64,000 nucleotides of DNA, taken from Acridotheres tristis (lineage: Eukaryota; Chordata; Aves; Passeriformes; Sturnidae). The stretch spans positions 3,019,034 through 3,083,033 of the forward strand of contig CM072888.1 in NCBI GenBank assembly GCA_037013685.1, given 5' to 3'. The notes below the pieces were generated by a model that was not told the DNA's origin, did no database searches, and saw nothing but the letters and a program-made list of their open reading frames with translations. Each line of letters begins with the position of its first letter. The first letter of the stretch is position 1. Both the position numbers and the translations under genes were made by a program. This document shows positions 1-13,600 of this stretch, in pieces.

Positions 1-330
1 GCCCGTGGGTCGCTCCATTTTGTGTCAGGCTCTGGGGTCACTCCGCCATTTTGTGTCAGGCTCTGGGGTCACTCCGCCATTTTGCCTCAGGCTTTGGGTT
101 AACTCTGTCATTTTGTTTCAGCCCGTGGGTCGCTCCACCATTTTGCTTCTGGCTCTGGAGTGACTCTGCCATATTGTTTCTGCCCGTGGGTCGCTCCATG
201 TTGTGTCAGGCTCTGGGGTCACTCGCCATTTTGTTTCCAGCCGTGGGGTCACTGTGCCATTTTTCTCCACCATTTTGTGTTAGACCATGAGTCACTCCAT
301 CATTTTTTGTGTAGCCAGAGGCTGAATAAG
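1..330. repeat. 31-bp minisatellite, cut by the window start
   Basis: About ten tandem units with a period near 31 bp, each beginning with a CCATTTTG-like core (about 15, 47, 78, 109, 138, 169, 196, 226, 257 and 298). Two unit types alternate irregularly. One has GTGTCAGGCTCTGGGGTCAC after the core, the other has TTTCAGCCCGTGGGTCGCTC. Units decay toward the right, and the last recognisable core is near 300. The array runs off the left edge, so its full length is unknown. Several cores read CCGCCATTTTG, which matches a YY1 binding core, but no function can be inferred from that alone. Short open frames across it are by-products of the repeat. Confidence 0.88.
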
Positions 331-3050
331 GCTCAAGGGGTGAGGTGTCTCGTAAGAGTTAGAACATCCTAGAGATGCTTCACTGGCTTCCTTTTGCACA
401 CACCCCCATGTTTTTACTTCCAGAGTGATCTAACATTAATTACAAGCGTGTTGTTCCTGTAACTTTGGACTTGAATCCTGGTATGTGGACAGTGAATAAT
501 ATGACCTAGAAGCTGAAGTAAGGTTCATAAGCTCCTGGGACCCTGCAGAGGGATGTATGGGCACTGGGGATTTGTACCCTCCATGTTGTAAGCTGTGGAT
601 AATGGATAAGATCAGACAACTGGGGGTTGGGGGGAAGGCAGGGGAGAGGTGTGAGTAAAGAAGCTCAGCCTGGATCTGGAATTCTGAGGACTTCTATGCT
701 TCTGTTACATATTTCAAGTTCTTCCACTTAAGCAATTCAGTATTAGCATATTTAGAACTGATGCTGAGTAAAACAGAAATATGGTAGAAGTCCACTAAGA
801 CCTTGCAATTTCCTCTTCATGATTTGAGTCTAGTTTTGTTTCAGCAGGGATCCCATCGTCCTAGGCTGCAGCACTGAGTACAAAGGTGAGATTTGTCTGC
901 CTGGCCAAATGTCCCTGCTGTCCATGCATGGCTTTGGCTGCCCTGTATGCTATAGAGCACAGCCACCTGTGGCTTGTTTTGACATTAGAAACGCCAAGCA
1001 CCTGCCATAGATGTTGCCATCTGTCACTGCAGCATTGATTGAGGCAGCTTGGGCTGTAGGAGGCTGGCTCAGACCAGGCAAGGTACCAAAAGTTTTGCCT
1101 TTCCAGAGCTTCACCTCTGCTGGCATCCTGAAAACCCTCAGAGGCTCCTGCTTGTATTTGCTTTCTGTAGAATGCTGCTGGAATTGTAGGACATTTCACA
1201 TCAGTGTATCTATAACTGAGCCAGGAGGAGTGATGAGGGTGCATGGAATACTTGTCTTGCTGTGGGGACAAGGACACAGAAGGAGCTCTTTCATTCCCAC
1301 AAGGAAGGTGAGTGACTGTGGTGCTGTGCCATATTGTCCAAGAAAAGTCACAATCATTTTCATGTTGCTACATGGAGATCTTTGAACGTGTGTGGATCCT
1401 GTGGCTTGGGAACAAATGATATTTCTGCAGGGTGTGATGGGGTAACAGCTGTCCTGCTGAGCCAAGCTCTTGGCTTCTCCTGTTGAATTCTGGAGCCAGT
1501 CCCTGTGCCCTTGGACTGAAGTGTGGCCCAGCCCTGCCAGCAGGATGTGAGGCCATCAGCTCCCCCATGTCCTGGTACATATGGGCACGTGGGTCTCTTC
1601 CCAGAGGCTGTTTTTCCCATGCCAGGCAGACAGGGATTCACTCAGGCTCCCCATCATGTGGTTCTTGCCTCAGGGAGGGCATCTCCTTCAGAAGGAGCCT
1701 CATCTGGAGTGCAGACAGGCCTTTTTTGAGCATTTTGTTGTTATACTGACACTTGGTTCCTGCTCAGTGTTGTGACTGCTTTTTTAATGAGTCCAAAGAA
1801 ATTCCATTTTAAAAAATCAGTCTGGGTTTTCCCTCGAGGAAAAGATATTATTGATAACAATGCTTTGTAAACAGTTTTTGTCAGGTTTCGTGATGTTTGA
1901 AGATGTCCAAGCAGTCACTGAGGGGTTATACTGGGCTGGCTTCAGCTATGCAATGCTGTAAGTTGAAGTACTGTGAGGCTTGGTATTTTTTAATGCATAT
2001 GGCCATAAAATAGAGACTTTCCCCTAAAGTAGATTAAGGAGGATCTTTGATACTTTGGTTCAAAGAATAGCTCCTCCAGAAGGTGAGCATTAACAAGATG
2101 GTAGTTGTCACATTTTCATGACAAGGTTCTGGCTGAGCAGATCATTAGAGAAAAAGGATCAAAGCCACTTCCTCGTGTTACATTTCAGGTGGACATGAGT
2201 GTGTCACTGGCAAAAAAGCTCAAGTAGCAAACTTCACAGGAGGGGGAAGCTCACTCCTCCCACCTATCTATCCTTTGCAATTTCCTTCCAGTGAGTCACA
2301 AACTTGTGGAGTTTCAAAGGAGTAATGTTTTAATCCAACTGCTAACTGATACAGCTCTGATGAGAGACTTGGACATCAGAAGAGATGCTGGCCCTCCTTC
2401 ATTGCTAGTGAGCAAGACCCAAATACCACATTAAACAATTAAGTGTTCAATTCTTACTGGCTTTCCAGTAATCTCCTTGGTCTGGAATTGCTTTAGTTTC
2501 TTTTGTAAGAGTTACTTATCTAACAAAAAAAAATAAATTGACTAAACATTTTTAGCCAGTGCAGTAAACCAGGAAAATTTACTTTGTAAATTTTACTCAA
2601 GTAGATTGGTAATTTAATTCTCATTTATTCGCTTAATTAAAAATTCTAAATTTTGCCAAATTAGAAAGCTGATTTAATGTATAAACCTCCTTTGCTCTGT
2701 GTCTACTGGTAGGACATTCTGTTCTTTCTTCCCTGGATACAGAATATGTAACCTAGAGCCCGAGGCACAGGGAGATCTCGGGGTGTTCTGCAGGCAGGAA
2801 AGGCTCTTCACTGCTTGATGAACTCTGCTGAACTTGCTGGGTTGCCATTTCTCACCTTCAGCTCCGAGTGGGAGCCAGCTCCTTGCCCAGCTCAAAGAAA
2901 GCAAGAGCTGCACCCAAGTGAAATGTTGTACAGTAGAATTGCAAGGCATGTATCCAAAGTGCTTCTCAAACTTTTTACAGATACTCCAGCACATTTGAAG
3001 GGTTTGACAGAAAAGAATAGGCAAGGGCAACAATGATTGATCCATGTTTT
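331..3050. other. Non-coding DNA, no gene seen
   Basis: Mixed-composition unique sequence following the minisatellite. There is a G-rich run at about 627-655, and AT-rich DNA with several TTAATT/TAATTT words at 2,520-2,670. No splice-flanked conserved frame, RNA gene or recognisable transposon was found. The open frames on both strands between 0.86 and 1.75 kb overlap each other in several frames and show no protein family I recognise. Confidence 0.6.
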
Positions 3051-3389
3051 TAAGAAAAAAATTGGAGCCATATTTCCACCGGGGGCTTCAGACGGACATT
3101 GATGTATTTATCGAGAAAGGGCCCACGAGCGCCAGCCTTTGCATCACTAAAAATGTAGCCTGCTGCAAGAATTTACAGCTGTGATGGAAGATTCATAGCT
3201 GCTCTCTTTATTTATTGGAAACATCTCTTGCAGCTGAGTAAAGGCATAAATATGAAATTAAATCACAAAAACTACTTTGAAGTAGTGCTAAGGGTACTTT
3301 TTAAACTGCGGGGCCAGGACAACTTAAAACTAATGTTGAAACACAATTGAGTTGAACAGTATTTACTGATCCATTATTCCATCCCTTTA

Positions 3390-4110
3390 CAGCTAATATG
3401 TAAAATCACAGATTATTGGAGACCATTTGCTGTTTTCTTATATGTAATGCTTAACAGGAGGACTCAAGGGCAGCACGGTAGATAAAGGTGCATCCATGAA
3501 TTTCTGTCTTTGTGATTTATAGTTTTCATGTCACTGTAAAATTATTTTTATAGTTTATTTTACCGGCTCGTGGTGTGAGAGAACTTTATATGCTCTTGAA
3601 AAATAGCTTCATAAACAACAACAGGAGTTCTTTGAGGCATAGCTATGGGTGTGAATGCCAGTATTAGGTTAATATTCCTTGTCCTTCAGGTCACTGCAGA
3701 TATTTGAAGTGGCTGCAGCTCCATGGGCCCGGGAGTGTGGGAGAGCAGAGCAGCCGGGAGAAAGGGGCAAAACACAACCCACCCCCAGGAGCAATTAGTG
3801 TTAATGTGTTATTTTGGATAATGATGATCCACAGTTTCTACATGGCAAGTTTTCATCTCTACATCTTGTAGCTCCTTATCTCAATTTTGCAGGTCGCAAA
3901 ACTGATTAATTACACTAGCAGCAGTAGTATAATTAGTGCTGATTATTCTCTGAGCTTTTTCTTCTTTAATCGTCTGTTTAATTGGAACTAAATCCCTATT
4001 TATCAAATAGTGTAGGTTTTAGTATGTGAAGACAGTGGATTTTGTTTAAGTCTTTCCACCTTGAACTCAGGCATTGTTATAAAAGCTTTGGGAATATTTC
4101 TGTGGGATTA
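3390..4110. promoter_or_regulatory. Candidate conserved enhancer-like AT-rich stretch
   Basis: AT-rich, non-repetitive DNA rich in homeodomain-type words. Two TAATTA-class sites lie about 25 bases apart at 3,907-3,936, and further TTAATG, TTAATAT and GATTATT words occur nearby. The texture, with long complex AT-rich runs and no microsatellites or open frames, resembles conserved non-coding elements near vertebrate developmental genes. This is inference from composition; no conservation data are available here. Confidence 0.25.
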
Positions 4111-4250
4111 TACTGATTATACCTGGATCAGGATTTGGCATTTTTTTGTATCTGGTCGTTTGTCAAATGTTTTGATGTTACAGTGAGCACTTCCTTTAAA
4201 AATCTAGGAAAAAGAGATGAAGAATAAACAGACTGGAGACTCTTATAAAC

Positions 4251-7200
4251 GACCTGCCATATTTACACTGCTATTTCATAGCAGAATCTCTGTTAAATGA
4301 TGAGGGAGAATACTTTGTTGACCAACTTGGAGAAGTTTGAATTGTCTTTAATCAGGAGCTGTCAGAATAAAAGAAAATACATGGAAGCAATATGTGACTG
4401 TTTTTCAAAGCATAAATGCAACAAAATCTGAAGAAATAAGGACTGTACCATACTTGTGCATGAGGTGCTCTTTGTATTATCATAGTGTGGTTCTGGTGAT
4501 GTATGGTGACAGTGACAGGACAAAAGGGAGAACACACAACACCTGGAGCAGTGGTGGAATGACAGGAAAGGGATGCAAATCATACTTGCTTCACCTCAAA
4601 CCTTTCAGTAGGTCAGGAGCTGATAGTTCTTACCCTTCATTCAGCTTCTGCTGGGGCCTTTTCATCCCTCCCCTCTCCTGCCCCCCACAAACTGCTATAA
4701 AAATAGTTACTAATGATGAGATAAATAGGGTTTTTTCTATTTTAAACTCCCTCAATATGAAGATCTTTTTCCTTCTCTTCTTTTTCATTCTCTAACTACT
4801 TCAAAAGTCAGTGTAATTCTCTGTAATTCACAAGCTCTGGGCATTTTGCCCATTAGGATTTTTTTCCTTCATCATTTTGGTAGCTACAGTACATCTTGTC
4901 TAAGTGAAAAGGAGCATAAGGGAGAAAAGTCACCTCTTGATCCCAACCCAGTGCTTAGGTAAGGGACCTGCTGCAGATCTCTATTGGTTTGTCACACTAA
5001 TTGGAGCAGGAAGTATTTGGGCTGTGCAGGAACATTTCTGTAGCTGTAACCCACAGTGTCTCCACAAGCTCCTCAAACAGTGAAGCTGTGCAGCCCCTCA
5101 CACTCACCCCTGTGTGCAGGGCTGACCCAGGCCCTTTGCAGCCTCTTCTTCACCCACTGGCCTTGTCCTTTTCAGCTGTGCATCTCAAACGACTTGGGCT
5201 GCATGTAAACTGAGTGCTTAAGGTATTCTCATGATTCTGCTGCTAAAGGTGTGCTTCATCTTTCCTCTGTGTGGAAAAAAAATCATTTTTTATGTGGTGG
5301 CTCATCTTGATTTAACATTACTGTATGTTGTTGATTGCTTATTCAAGTTACATTAAAGTGAAATGTTGAAGTTTGGTTTCAGTGACCTTATTGAGTAGGG
5401 GTGGTGCATTATTTGTAATATATGATGTGTAACTGCACTCCCTGCAGTTTTAGCACGTATTAATTGTTACTAGAAGAGAAATACTTGCCTGATGAACAAG
5501 TTTATAGAGAGAAAAAATGTTCATTTTCTAGTCATGATCTTGTGCTCTTTTCCTCCTTGATTTCCATGACTGTAAAGCTTCATTCTTTGGTGTAACTGCA
5601 AACTTCAAACCCAAGCTGTGATTCCATCCCATGACATCCAGACTCTTTGAGTCTGGAGTTTTGAGTTCACTTTTCAGGCTGATGTCTCTCATCAAGTCAT
5701 TGCACAGAAAACAGAGATCAGTGAGATGGGAAAACAAACAGGAGATGGTTTACATGGAGCCTTTTTTTTCCCTCCTGACCTTCCAAATCTATGATGCTGC
5801 TGTATTTTAAAGGACAAGCTCCAAGAGGCACCTAAAATGACATCATTATATTCTATTAGCCTTTTATATAATTTTTCTAATATTCCTAACCTTTCCAATT
5901 GCAGTAAATTTACCTGGGCTTTGTTGTGTTTTGAGGTTTTTTATTAGATTTTACGTAAAACCGTATTAACTTCTTTAGTTCTGTTTGTTCCTGCTACAAA
6001 TACCATTTCATGGTCACCTGTTTGACTCCTTCCCACAGCTGGCAGCATGTGAAACACAGGCAACACCCTAAAATACCTCCATCCTTACCAGTGGCTTAAA
6101 ATGCTGGAAGAAATTAGTATAGTTTGTAGTAGAGTCCTTTCGTTTTTGCACAGTTTGTAATTGAAGTTCTGAAAGGCCTCATGGCCTGGCAGGATGTGGG
6201 ATGGGGAGAACTGGGCAGGTTTTTGTTCCTGTCATGTGTAAAATGGGAGCAAACAGGGAGGAAATGGAAACCTGAGAGCACTGAGGTGTCTCCATGGCTC
6301 TGGGAGCTCCCTGAGTGCACACTGTGGGCTGCAGCTGGAGCCAGGCACGTGCTACCCCAGCTCCATCTCGGCTCTGTGGTGCCACCAAAGTGGGAACAAA
6401 TCCAGAGGGACACGGTGCTCCTGAGCATCAGCTGGGGAGTGGAAGCACAGGTAGAAGGAAAAAGTATCAAGCTATCAGCCTAGGAAAGGCAAAAATAAGC
6501 AAACCATTGATTTTTTTAACATCATTAGAATCAGTAATGGATCACTTCCTTGTGAGAAATGACCCGTCCTCCTCCTTTCCAATCCTGTTACTTCTGTAAT
6601 GAATTTTTATTAGGTAGCCTATTTTCTGTAAATTATAGCCCAGATTTCTCAATAGACATCAAACTAGCTTCTCAGTAAGAATACTTGGTTAATTATTTAT
6701 TTCTACTTGGAAAAAAATGCATTTTGCAGTCAAGAGTTATAAGGGGAATGATATTTAAAAGATAATTACGGCTTTAAAAATGCTATTTGCAAATCTTGGT
6801 TAGGTTTTCTTCTTTGTCGTACAAACTGTTCAACTTAAACCTATCCTTAATCTTTCTCATTTAGGACTTGATGGCAAAGTCCATTGGTGATGTGGTAAAG
6901 ACATGTTCCTGGGTTTAATGCTGTCTCTGAAGCTGATGGGTTTTAGCTGCCTGTGATGAAGTCTCTGAATTCCTTTGCATCTTCCTGTGATTTTACAGTT
7001 TAGATCACTGGATTTCTCATGAGGGATGGGGGGTGTTACATTTAATACCTTTGGCTGTTTTTGTTCTGCCTGGTCAAATACTTCACTAAACCTCTGTTTT
7101 CTAGTCCTTTTTGGATAACCCTCAGAGTAATGTGAACTGTTCTGCTCAAAATACCACCATTAACAATAACTGAGGGAAGGACAACTTCTAAAGGAGTGAC

Positions 7201-10200
7201 ATCAGATGGATTTGTTCTCAGCCTAGAGCTTTGAAATAATTTTTACTGTTCTTCAAATAATTCTGGCCTTATACATAGAAATGATCACAAAGCATGCTGT
7301 GTTTTATCAAAGGTGCAAGATCTTTTTATTATAATAATGTACAGTTTAATGAGACAACCCTGAAAAAGGATCAGTCCCATTAATTTGGAAAGCTGTGTTG
7401 TGTACATTTTGGGCTCTGGAAGAAAAGATCCCTTCTTGTGGTTAGTTCTGGTATAAATGACAAAAGGTTTGGGGGCTTTTAGCTGTTGTTTTCAATCAAC
7501 TATTTACTATACCCTGATTACAGTAAATATTTGGAATTACATAGAAACCTTCATGCACCACCTCAGTGCCTCACAGCTTGGTATTTCATTTTTTTAATTG
7601 TTCTTATTGTATGTGTAAGGGGATTCATACAAATTATGAGTTCAACTTGGATCTGTATTGGCTATGGCATCAAAATCTCCTTCCCTCAATTCATACAACT
7701 GAAAATAGGTTTATTCTTTATGTATGTGTATGCACAGTTTGCTTTGTACCTCTGCCCTGGGCTCAGATATTTTATGCTGTGTTAATGTTTTATGGTGTTA
7801 AAACAATTTCTTTATCTGGTGGGATTCCTCTGGGATATCCTGCAGGATAATAATTAGGCTGGATAATTAAATCAAATCACTGGAAGGCTAAAGAAGATGA
7901 TAAGAGGATGCCATTACTGAGCAAGGGTGTCCATCCTGGGCAATGTTTGTGCATGTTCCAGTAACATGTTAGGATTCAAGGGCCCATGGTAACAAAAAAA
8001 AGGAAGCATGCCATTTAAAACTTATTCCAGGTTTCTGTAGGATTTTGGTGCAGCTTTCTTGTTTTTATTGAAAGGAGACCATAGCTGTGACACAGGGAAT
8101 TGCAGCTGCTGAATCTTCATATTATCCAGAGGGTGCCAACAAGGGGCATTGAACAGATACAGGTTCTCAGAGTAGATGAACTGAGAGAGCAAAACTCTAT
8201 TAAATGCAGGACCTAAAATATTTTGTATAACAAAGAGTTTTGTGCAGCTAGAAAGTCCCAGCCTCTAATCCCCACTAATAAGAGGCTGAAGAATAATTAC
8301 CAGCTGACCAGCAAATTCTCAGTATGAGAGAAATTCTTGGGTTTGGGTATTTGCACCTTGCTCCTGTGACCTCTTTTATGAGATGTAGAAACCATCATGC
8401 AATAAAGGGGTTTGGTGCTGCTCTGTCCTGTCCTGTCCTCCTTAGTGGAGTAGCTGTCACTTGAATGATGCCCAAGTGGACTTGACCCTAAGGATCATTC
8501 ATGCCTAAGAGCCAGGGAGAGGTGAGGTCCAGACTTGAATGAAGTCATGGGTAAACAACTGTGCAGGAGGGCTCTGTCATGATTTTAGAAGAAAACAGAA
8601 TTGTTGGATGTGAACTTTACAAAATGGACACGAATGATCAAATTAAGGGGAAGCTGCAAAGGGCAGTGCAGCTCAAAAGGTGACCCTGGCCCTCGGCTGA
8701 GGGAGGGGGCAGGCAAGAGCTTCATGAGCAAGTCAAGTGGGGAGAATGTGATGTCAGAAGATGAGAAAGGTCAAAATAATAGATAACTTCAGTTCATGGC
8801 TGCTTATGCTGAAAGAATAATGCCTGGTCCCATGACCATGGATATTCACAGCGTGGATTTGGTGCAGCTTTGGGAGAGGCTGGGATTGACCAGCTTGCTG
8901 TGCCTCACTGCAGGGCTGGTCCTCACACAAATTGCCAGGCTGGCTCCAAGCTGAGTATTGTCCCCTGCAATCTAAGAGGTGAAGAATAGCAAATAATCTC
9001 ATCTTGTACCTCCTTGTAGTCAGCATCCACTGATCCTCTGAACACAGAAGGACAGGCTCTGCTACCAGCTCTGCCACTGGCAATTTTACTGAAGGGCTGC
9101 AAATACCTCAGAATTCTTCACTGGAAAGTAAATGCAATGTAAGGCAGCTGCTTTGCTGCTCTGTAGTTTTGGTGAGCACCACATGTTTTTATGTCCCATC
9201 CTAACAAGATAAAAGAGGTATGGATAAGCAAAGAAAACATAGAGTGTTTCATATAGGAGTTGTTAAAATTAGTTGCTTCTACTTCACAGAAATTTGTAAC
9301 AACTATTTTCAGTGTGTTCCTTAGTACAGTTCTTTTTTTCCCTCTCTTTTGTCTGCCACAAAGCAACAAACGCTCCCTCTCCCTCTTTTCATTTATCTTT
9401 TCCTTTCTTTTTCTTAAGGGATAGAATAGAAAATGCAAAAAAGAAATATGAAAAGCAAATCATCCTTTGAACATTGTGCATCCCATTAAACCCAGCAGAA
9501 CAGAACCGGGAAAAGAATTGGAAATATTGCCAGTTCTGAGGTATCAGCCCATCTTCCTTTTTGAATGAAAAGATCTGTCTAGACCTACTGTCTCTCCTTT
9601 TAGCAAAGCTGAAACTTGGGAGAATATGTTTGGAACCATTTAGTCTCAGGGAAATCTACAGATTTCAAAGCCCTCATTTCTCAGGAGTTTGTGCCTGAAC
9701 CCATGATACCATTTGGTCTTATTTTTGCAGAAGGACTTCAGAAATTTTAGATTATAAGCTTGATGATTTGTACCCTGATACTTTTTTCTCAAACAGCATC
9801 AATCGCTTCAAGTTTCTGAACCTGACAGAGCAACTGAGTCATTTATTTTTTAAACATAAATAGGGATAATCTGTTTTGTAGCATTTGTACTTTGTTGTCC
9901 AAAAGACATGTGAAATCAGCACATCTGTACAAATGCAAATAATTTTCGTGTGAGGCCAAGCTGAAATCTGGTGTTCTCAAGGCAGATGACATTTATCCAT
10001 CAGCATTCACATATTACCTTACCAACACATGTAGACACTTCTGGTTTTGGAAAGCCTCATTTATCACTTGTTGAATGGTTGAAGCTGAACTGCTCTTCTT
10101 GAAAAAATTGTTTCTTAGATTGATGGATTCTGATGATAACTTAAAAAAAAAGTTGTTAAAAAGCCCTCACCCACCTGTCTGTGCCTGCTGTGGCACATGT

Positions 10201-10660
10201 CTGAAAATGGCCTAGAACCAGCAGAGTGGTGCATCTCAACTATTCAGAGTTTATACTGGTCATTAGATACTGAAGTTGCATATGAAGTACATTAGAAATG
10301 AATATTGAAAGTTTCCTGCTAAGCAAAAATTGTAGTTACCCAACAGAATTTTTTTCCTGTTGGTTTTATAATTAGCTGGCTTGTTCTTGAGAATAATTTC
10401 CTCTTCTTTATTTTCACAACTTCGTATATCTTTTTTAATCAGCCAACACACATATTTGTCTTACAGACAAATGCATTATATGCTACATATTTCATCACTG
10501 AGTGGCTGCCAGAAATGCATTTCCATATCTACTCTCTATGAATCAGCAGAACACCACTATAAATCTTCACTCCCTATAAAACTTTTTTAATAGAGGTGTA
10601 TCCTCATTCTGATGTTCTATAATCAGCTTTGTCAGAGACACTGTGGGCCCTCTTTCCTTA
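4251..10660. other. Non-coding DNA, no gene seen
   Basis: Moderately AT-rich sequence without a recognisable gene, RNA or transposon. The longest open frames (for example about 4.39-4.80 kb and 6.11-6.48 kb) lack any family resemblance and have overlapping counterparts on the opposite strand. A short CTGTC repeat lies near 8,423-8,440, and several A- or T-runs are scattered through the stretch. Confidence 0.6.
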
Positions 10661-13600
10661 AAATATTAGCTTACTAAAGATTTCAAGCACTATTTTTAAG
10701 GAAGAGAGAGAGAATTCACATCTACTGTCCAAAGTCATTAAAGGATCGATGAGCGTTCATACCTGGAAAATTGTGGCAGGAGAATGATTTCTTTGCAGCA
10801 GCCCGTGTAATTAAAGAGAGGATGAATATTGGGAGAAACATGACTCCTTCCTCTCCTCTTCTCCTCACTGTAGGACAGTAAGGAGTAATCACCATTTGCT
10901 AACTGGACTCACTGGGCTGGCACAGACACGTGGGTCAGTTCTTAGAAATCAGAACCACGGGGCTCAAACCATCAGACCAGGTGCTAGGACACTGGACCTG
11001 TGAGAGTTACAGTTAGCCAAGGAATGGATGGTTGGATGGAGTAATCCCAGCCACTTCAATCCATGTTGTGGGACAGCAAGAGGGAGGTGGACAGAATGGC
11101 AAAGGCCTCACCTAAACCTCTGTGGTGGCAGGAATTAAATGGATCTTCTATAGGCATTAATATTCTGTCATTCACTGGTGCATGTACAAGAAGAACATTC
11201 ATGTGGCCACCATTCCCTCCAGCAAACAGCTAAACCAGTTTGAGAGTCACTGCTAAAACAAGTCTTATTGTTCTTTTCAGTAAGAGGTTATGCTACCTGC
11301 TCTGAAGTAGCCGTGCCTTTAGGTTCCTGCTTTAAGTACACTTAGTGGCATATGGAATAATAAAAGAAACCCTCAGTGGCTCAGGGCAAGAGCAGCATTC
11401 CAAATAGACTTTAAACGACAAACAGATTGGAGGAGACACTTCTATCCACACGAGCCTAATGGTACTTACCTTTGACAGTAAATGCACAAAATTACATCTG
11501 GCTGAGAAAGGCCCTCTGGGCTAGAAGTAATTGGCAGGTGGAATAGGACTCAGAGGAGCACCACTGCTCTGGTCTCACTTGTCTTTTGATGTCTGCTTGT
11601 GCCCACAGCAGGAGAGAAATCTGGGATCTCAGAGCAGGTGCTGGCAGTTGTGTATTTTTAGGTCGTTTTCAAGGCATGATATCATTTCTTACCTTCTGCC
11701 ATCCTTCTCCTTGAGTCACTTCAGTGGCCATTCTGAAATAACTGTAATGCCAGTGCTGGGTTAAATCAAGTAGAGATGCTTTAAGTGTCTGCATTTGCCA
11801 TGTTCATTTAACCTCAACTTTCTGTGGCTCTTTTCCAAGCATGTCCCACACTTCCCTAGCTCTGCTTAGTCTGGGAAAGGTATAAGAAAATTAGCTGAAG
11901 GTCATATGGCTGCTATCCATGCATAACTAATCCTTTATCAGAACAGATGTGAGTTGCAAAGAAAGTTAATGTATAACTTTTCAAAAGGTTTGATGGAAAT
12001 CTGTCTGAGAGGAGCCAGAGCTGAGTACAGTGAATCTTGGCTTAGTCCACTGAGGACTGGTGGAAGTACCATGTGCCAATAACATTACTCAAGTCAACAT
12101 GGATTTAAAATCAGATGTCTGGGTGTGATCAGTCATTTCTGTCTGGAACCTAAGGAGATTAATGAAAGTTTCCTTTATCTAAAGCTGGCACAGCCCAAAA
12201 CAGCTGTACTGGGATTATATTTCTATGTAATAGAAACATAATTTTCATAGGTGTGATGAATAGTGCTGACAATTTGCTTCAGTAAGCCTGAGGAGTTTAA
12301 ACCATGTAAGTAATCCACATTTGAGAATTTCTTTGGTTTACACTAATTGTAGATGTCAGGTTTGGTGGTGACTGGATACTGTGGTGATGGGTCCTTCAGA
12401 AGTGCTGAGAGACAGAGAAAGTTGGGCTGAACTGATGTATTTCATATTACGAGCAGCTGGATGAGCCCTGAACACCAAACCCAAGTGATTCATTTCTGAA
12501 TGGTGCTGAAAAGAGAGGGGGGTGCTTAAATAAATCAATGGTGATTTTAATAAACTGGGAGCTTCTCGGTACTAAATCTGTCTGCATCTGATCTGAATTG
12601 CAATTACCTGTCAAAAATTCATCCATCATTGCAAGTTCCAGACAAACTTTCTGGCAGCAGATGTTTCAGGGAAGCTATTTCATGTGGGAAATATATTGTT
12701 TGGTGTGCAGCATTCCCAAGAACAAAAGCCAAAGCAGAAAACATTTCCCAAGTAACAGCAATAACTTCTGTGTCATACCTAAGCCGAGTTTATTGGTGAA
12801 TCTAATTTGTAAATGTGGGTTTCCAATATAAATCAGTCAATGAAACACTACTCGTAATTCAGCCATCTCAAAGAGATGTAGTAATTCAATATTTGTGTAC
12901 TTGTGAAAGCCATGGTATTTCTAATAACTTTAAATTCAGCATTATGAAACCCCCTCTCTGAGGCTGTAACACTGGTGACTGCCAAACAAACGTGGTGTGT
13001 TGCAGCAGCCAGGCTGGGGGAGAGCTGTAAGACATTGCCTAAAGAAATGTGTCACTCTCCCTCAGATCTGTGTTCAGCAGCTGTGGGGCCACCTGTGCAA
13101 TCCACGGCTCTCTCACACCAAAACCCACAAGAAATTGGGGGCAAAAATATTTGCCTGCCACTTAATATGGGTTCATTGACTTCCTGTCATAAGAGAAAGG
13201 GCTGAGTGTGGACTGTGTGAAGGATTTAAATTCAGAATACCTAAACTCCAGTTTTTCACTGACACCCTTCCCACCATCTGATACATGGCTGGTCCCTTCT
13301 GTGGCAAGAAGGCGACATAATGAACATTTCTTTGCAGCCATCAGAAAATTGTCACATAACACTGCTATTTCTCATCTGAACATGTACCTTGAAAATGACC
13401 TCTGGGGACAGGCTGGACACATGAAGAGAAGATTGCTATCCCAGCCAAATAATACCCCAAAAGCTGTTCCTCTGTCACCTCTATCAAAACCCTCCATTCT
13501 CTTTGCCAATTATAACAGCGGAATCTATCACTCTTTTCAATTTTCATTATATCAGGAATTTACTTTGCACATTTTCTTCCTCTCTGTAGTACTTTAAAAC

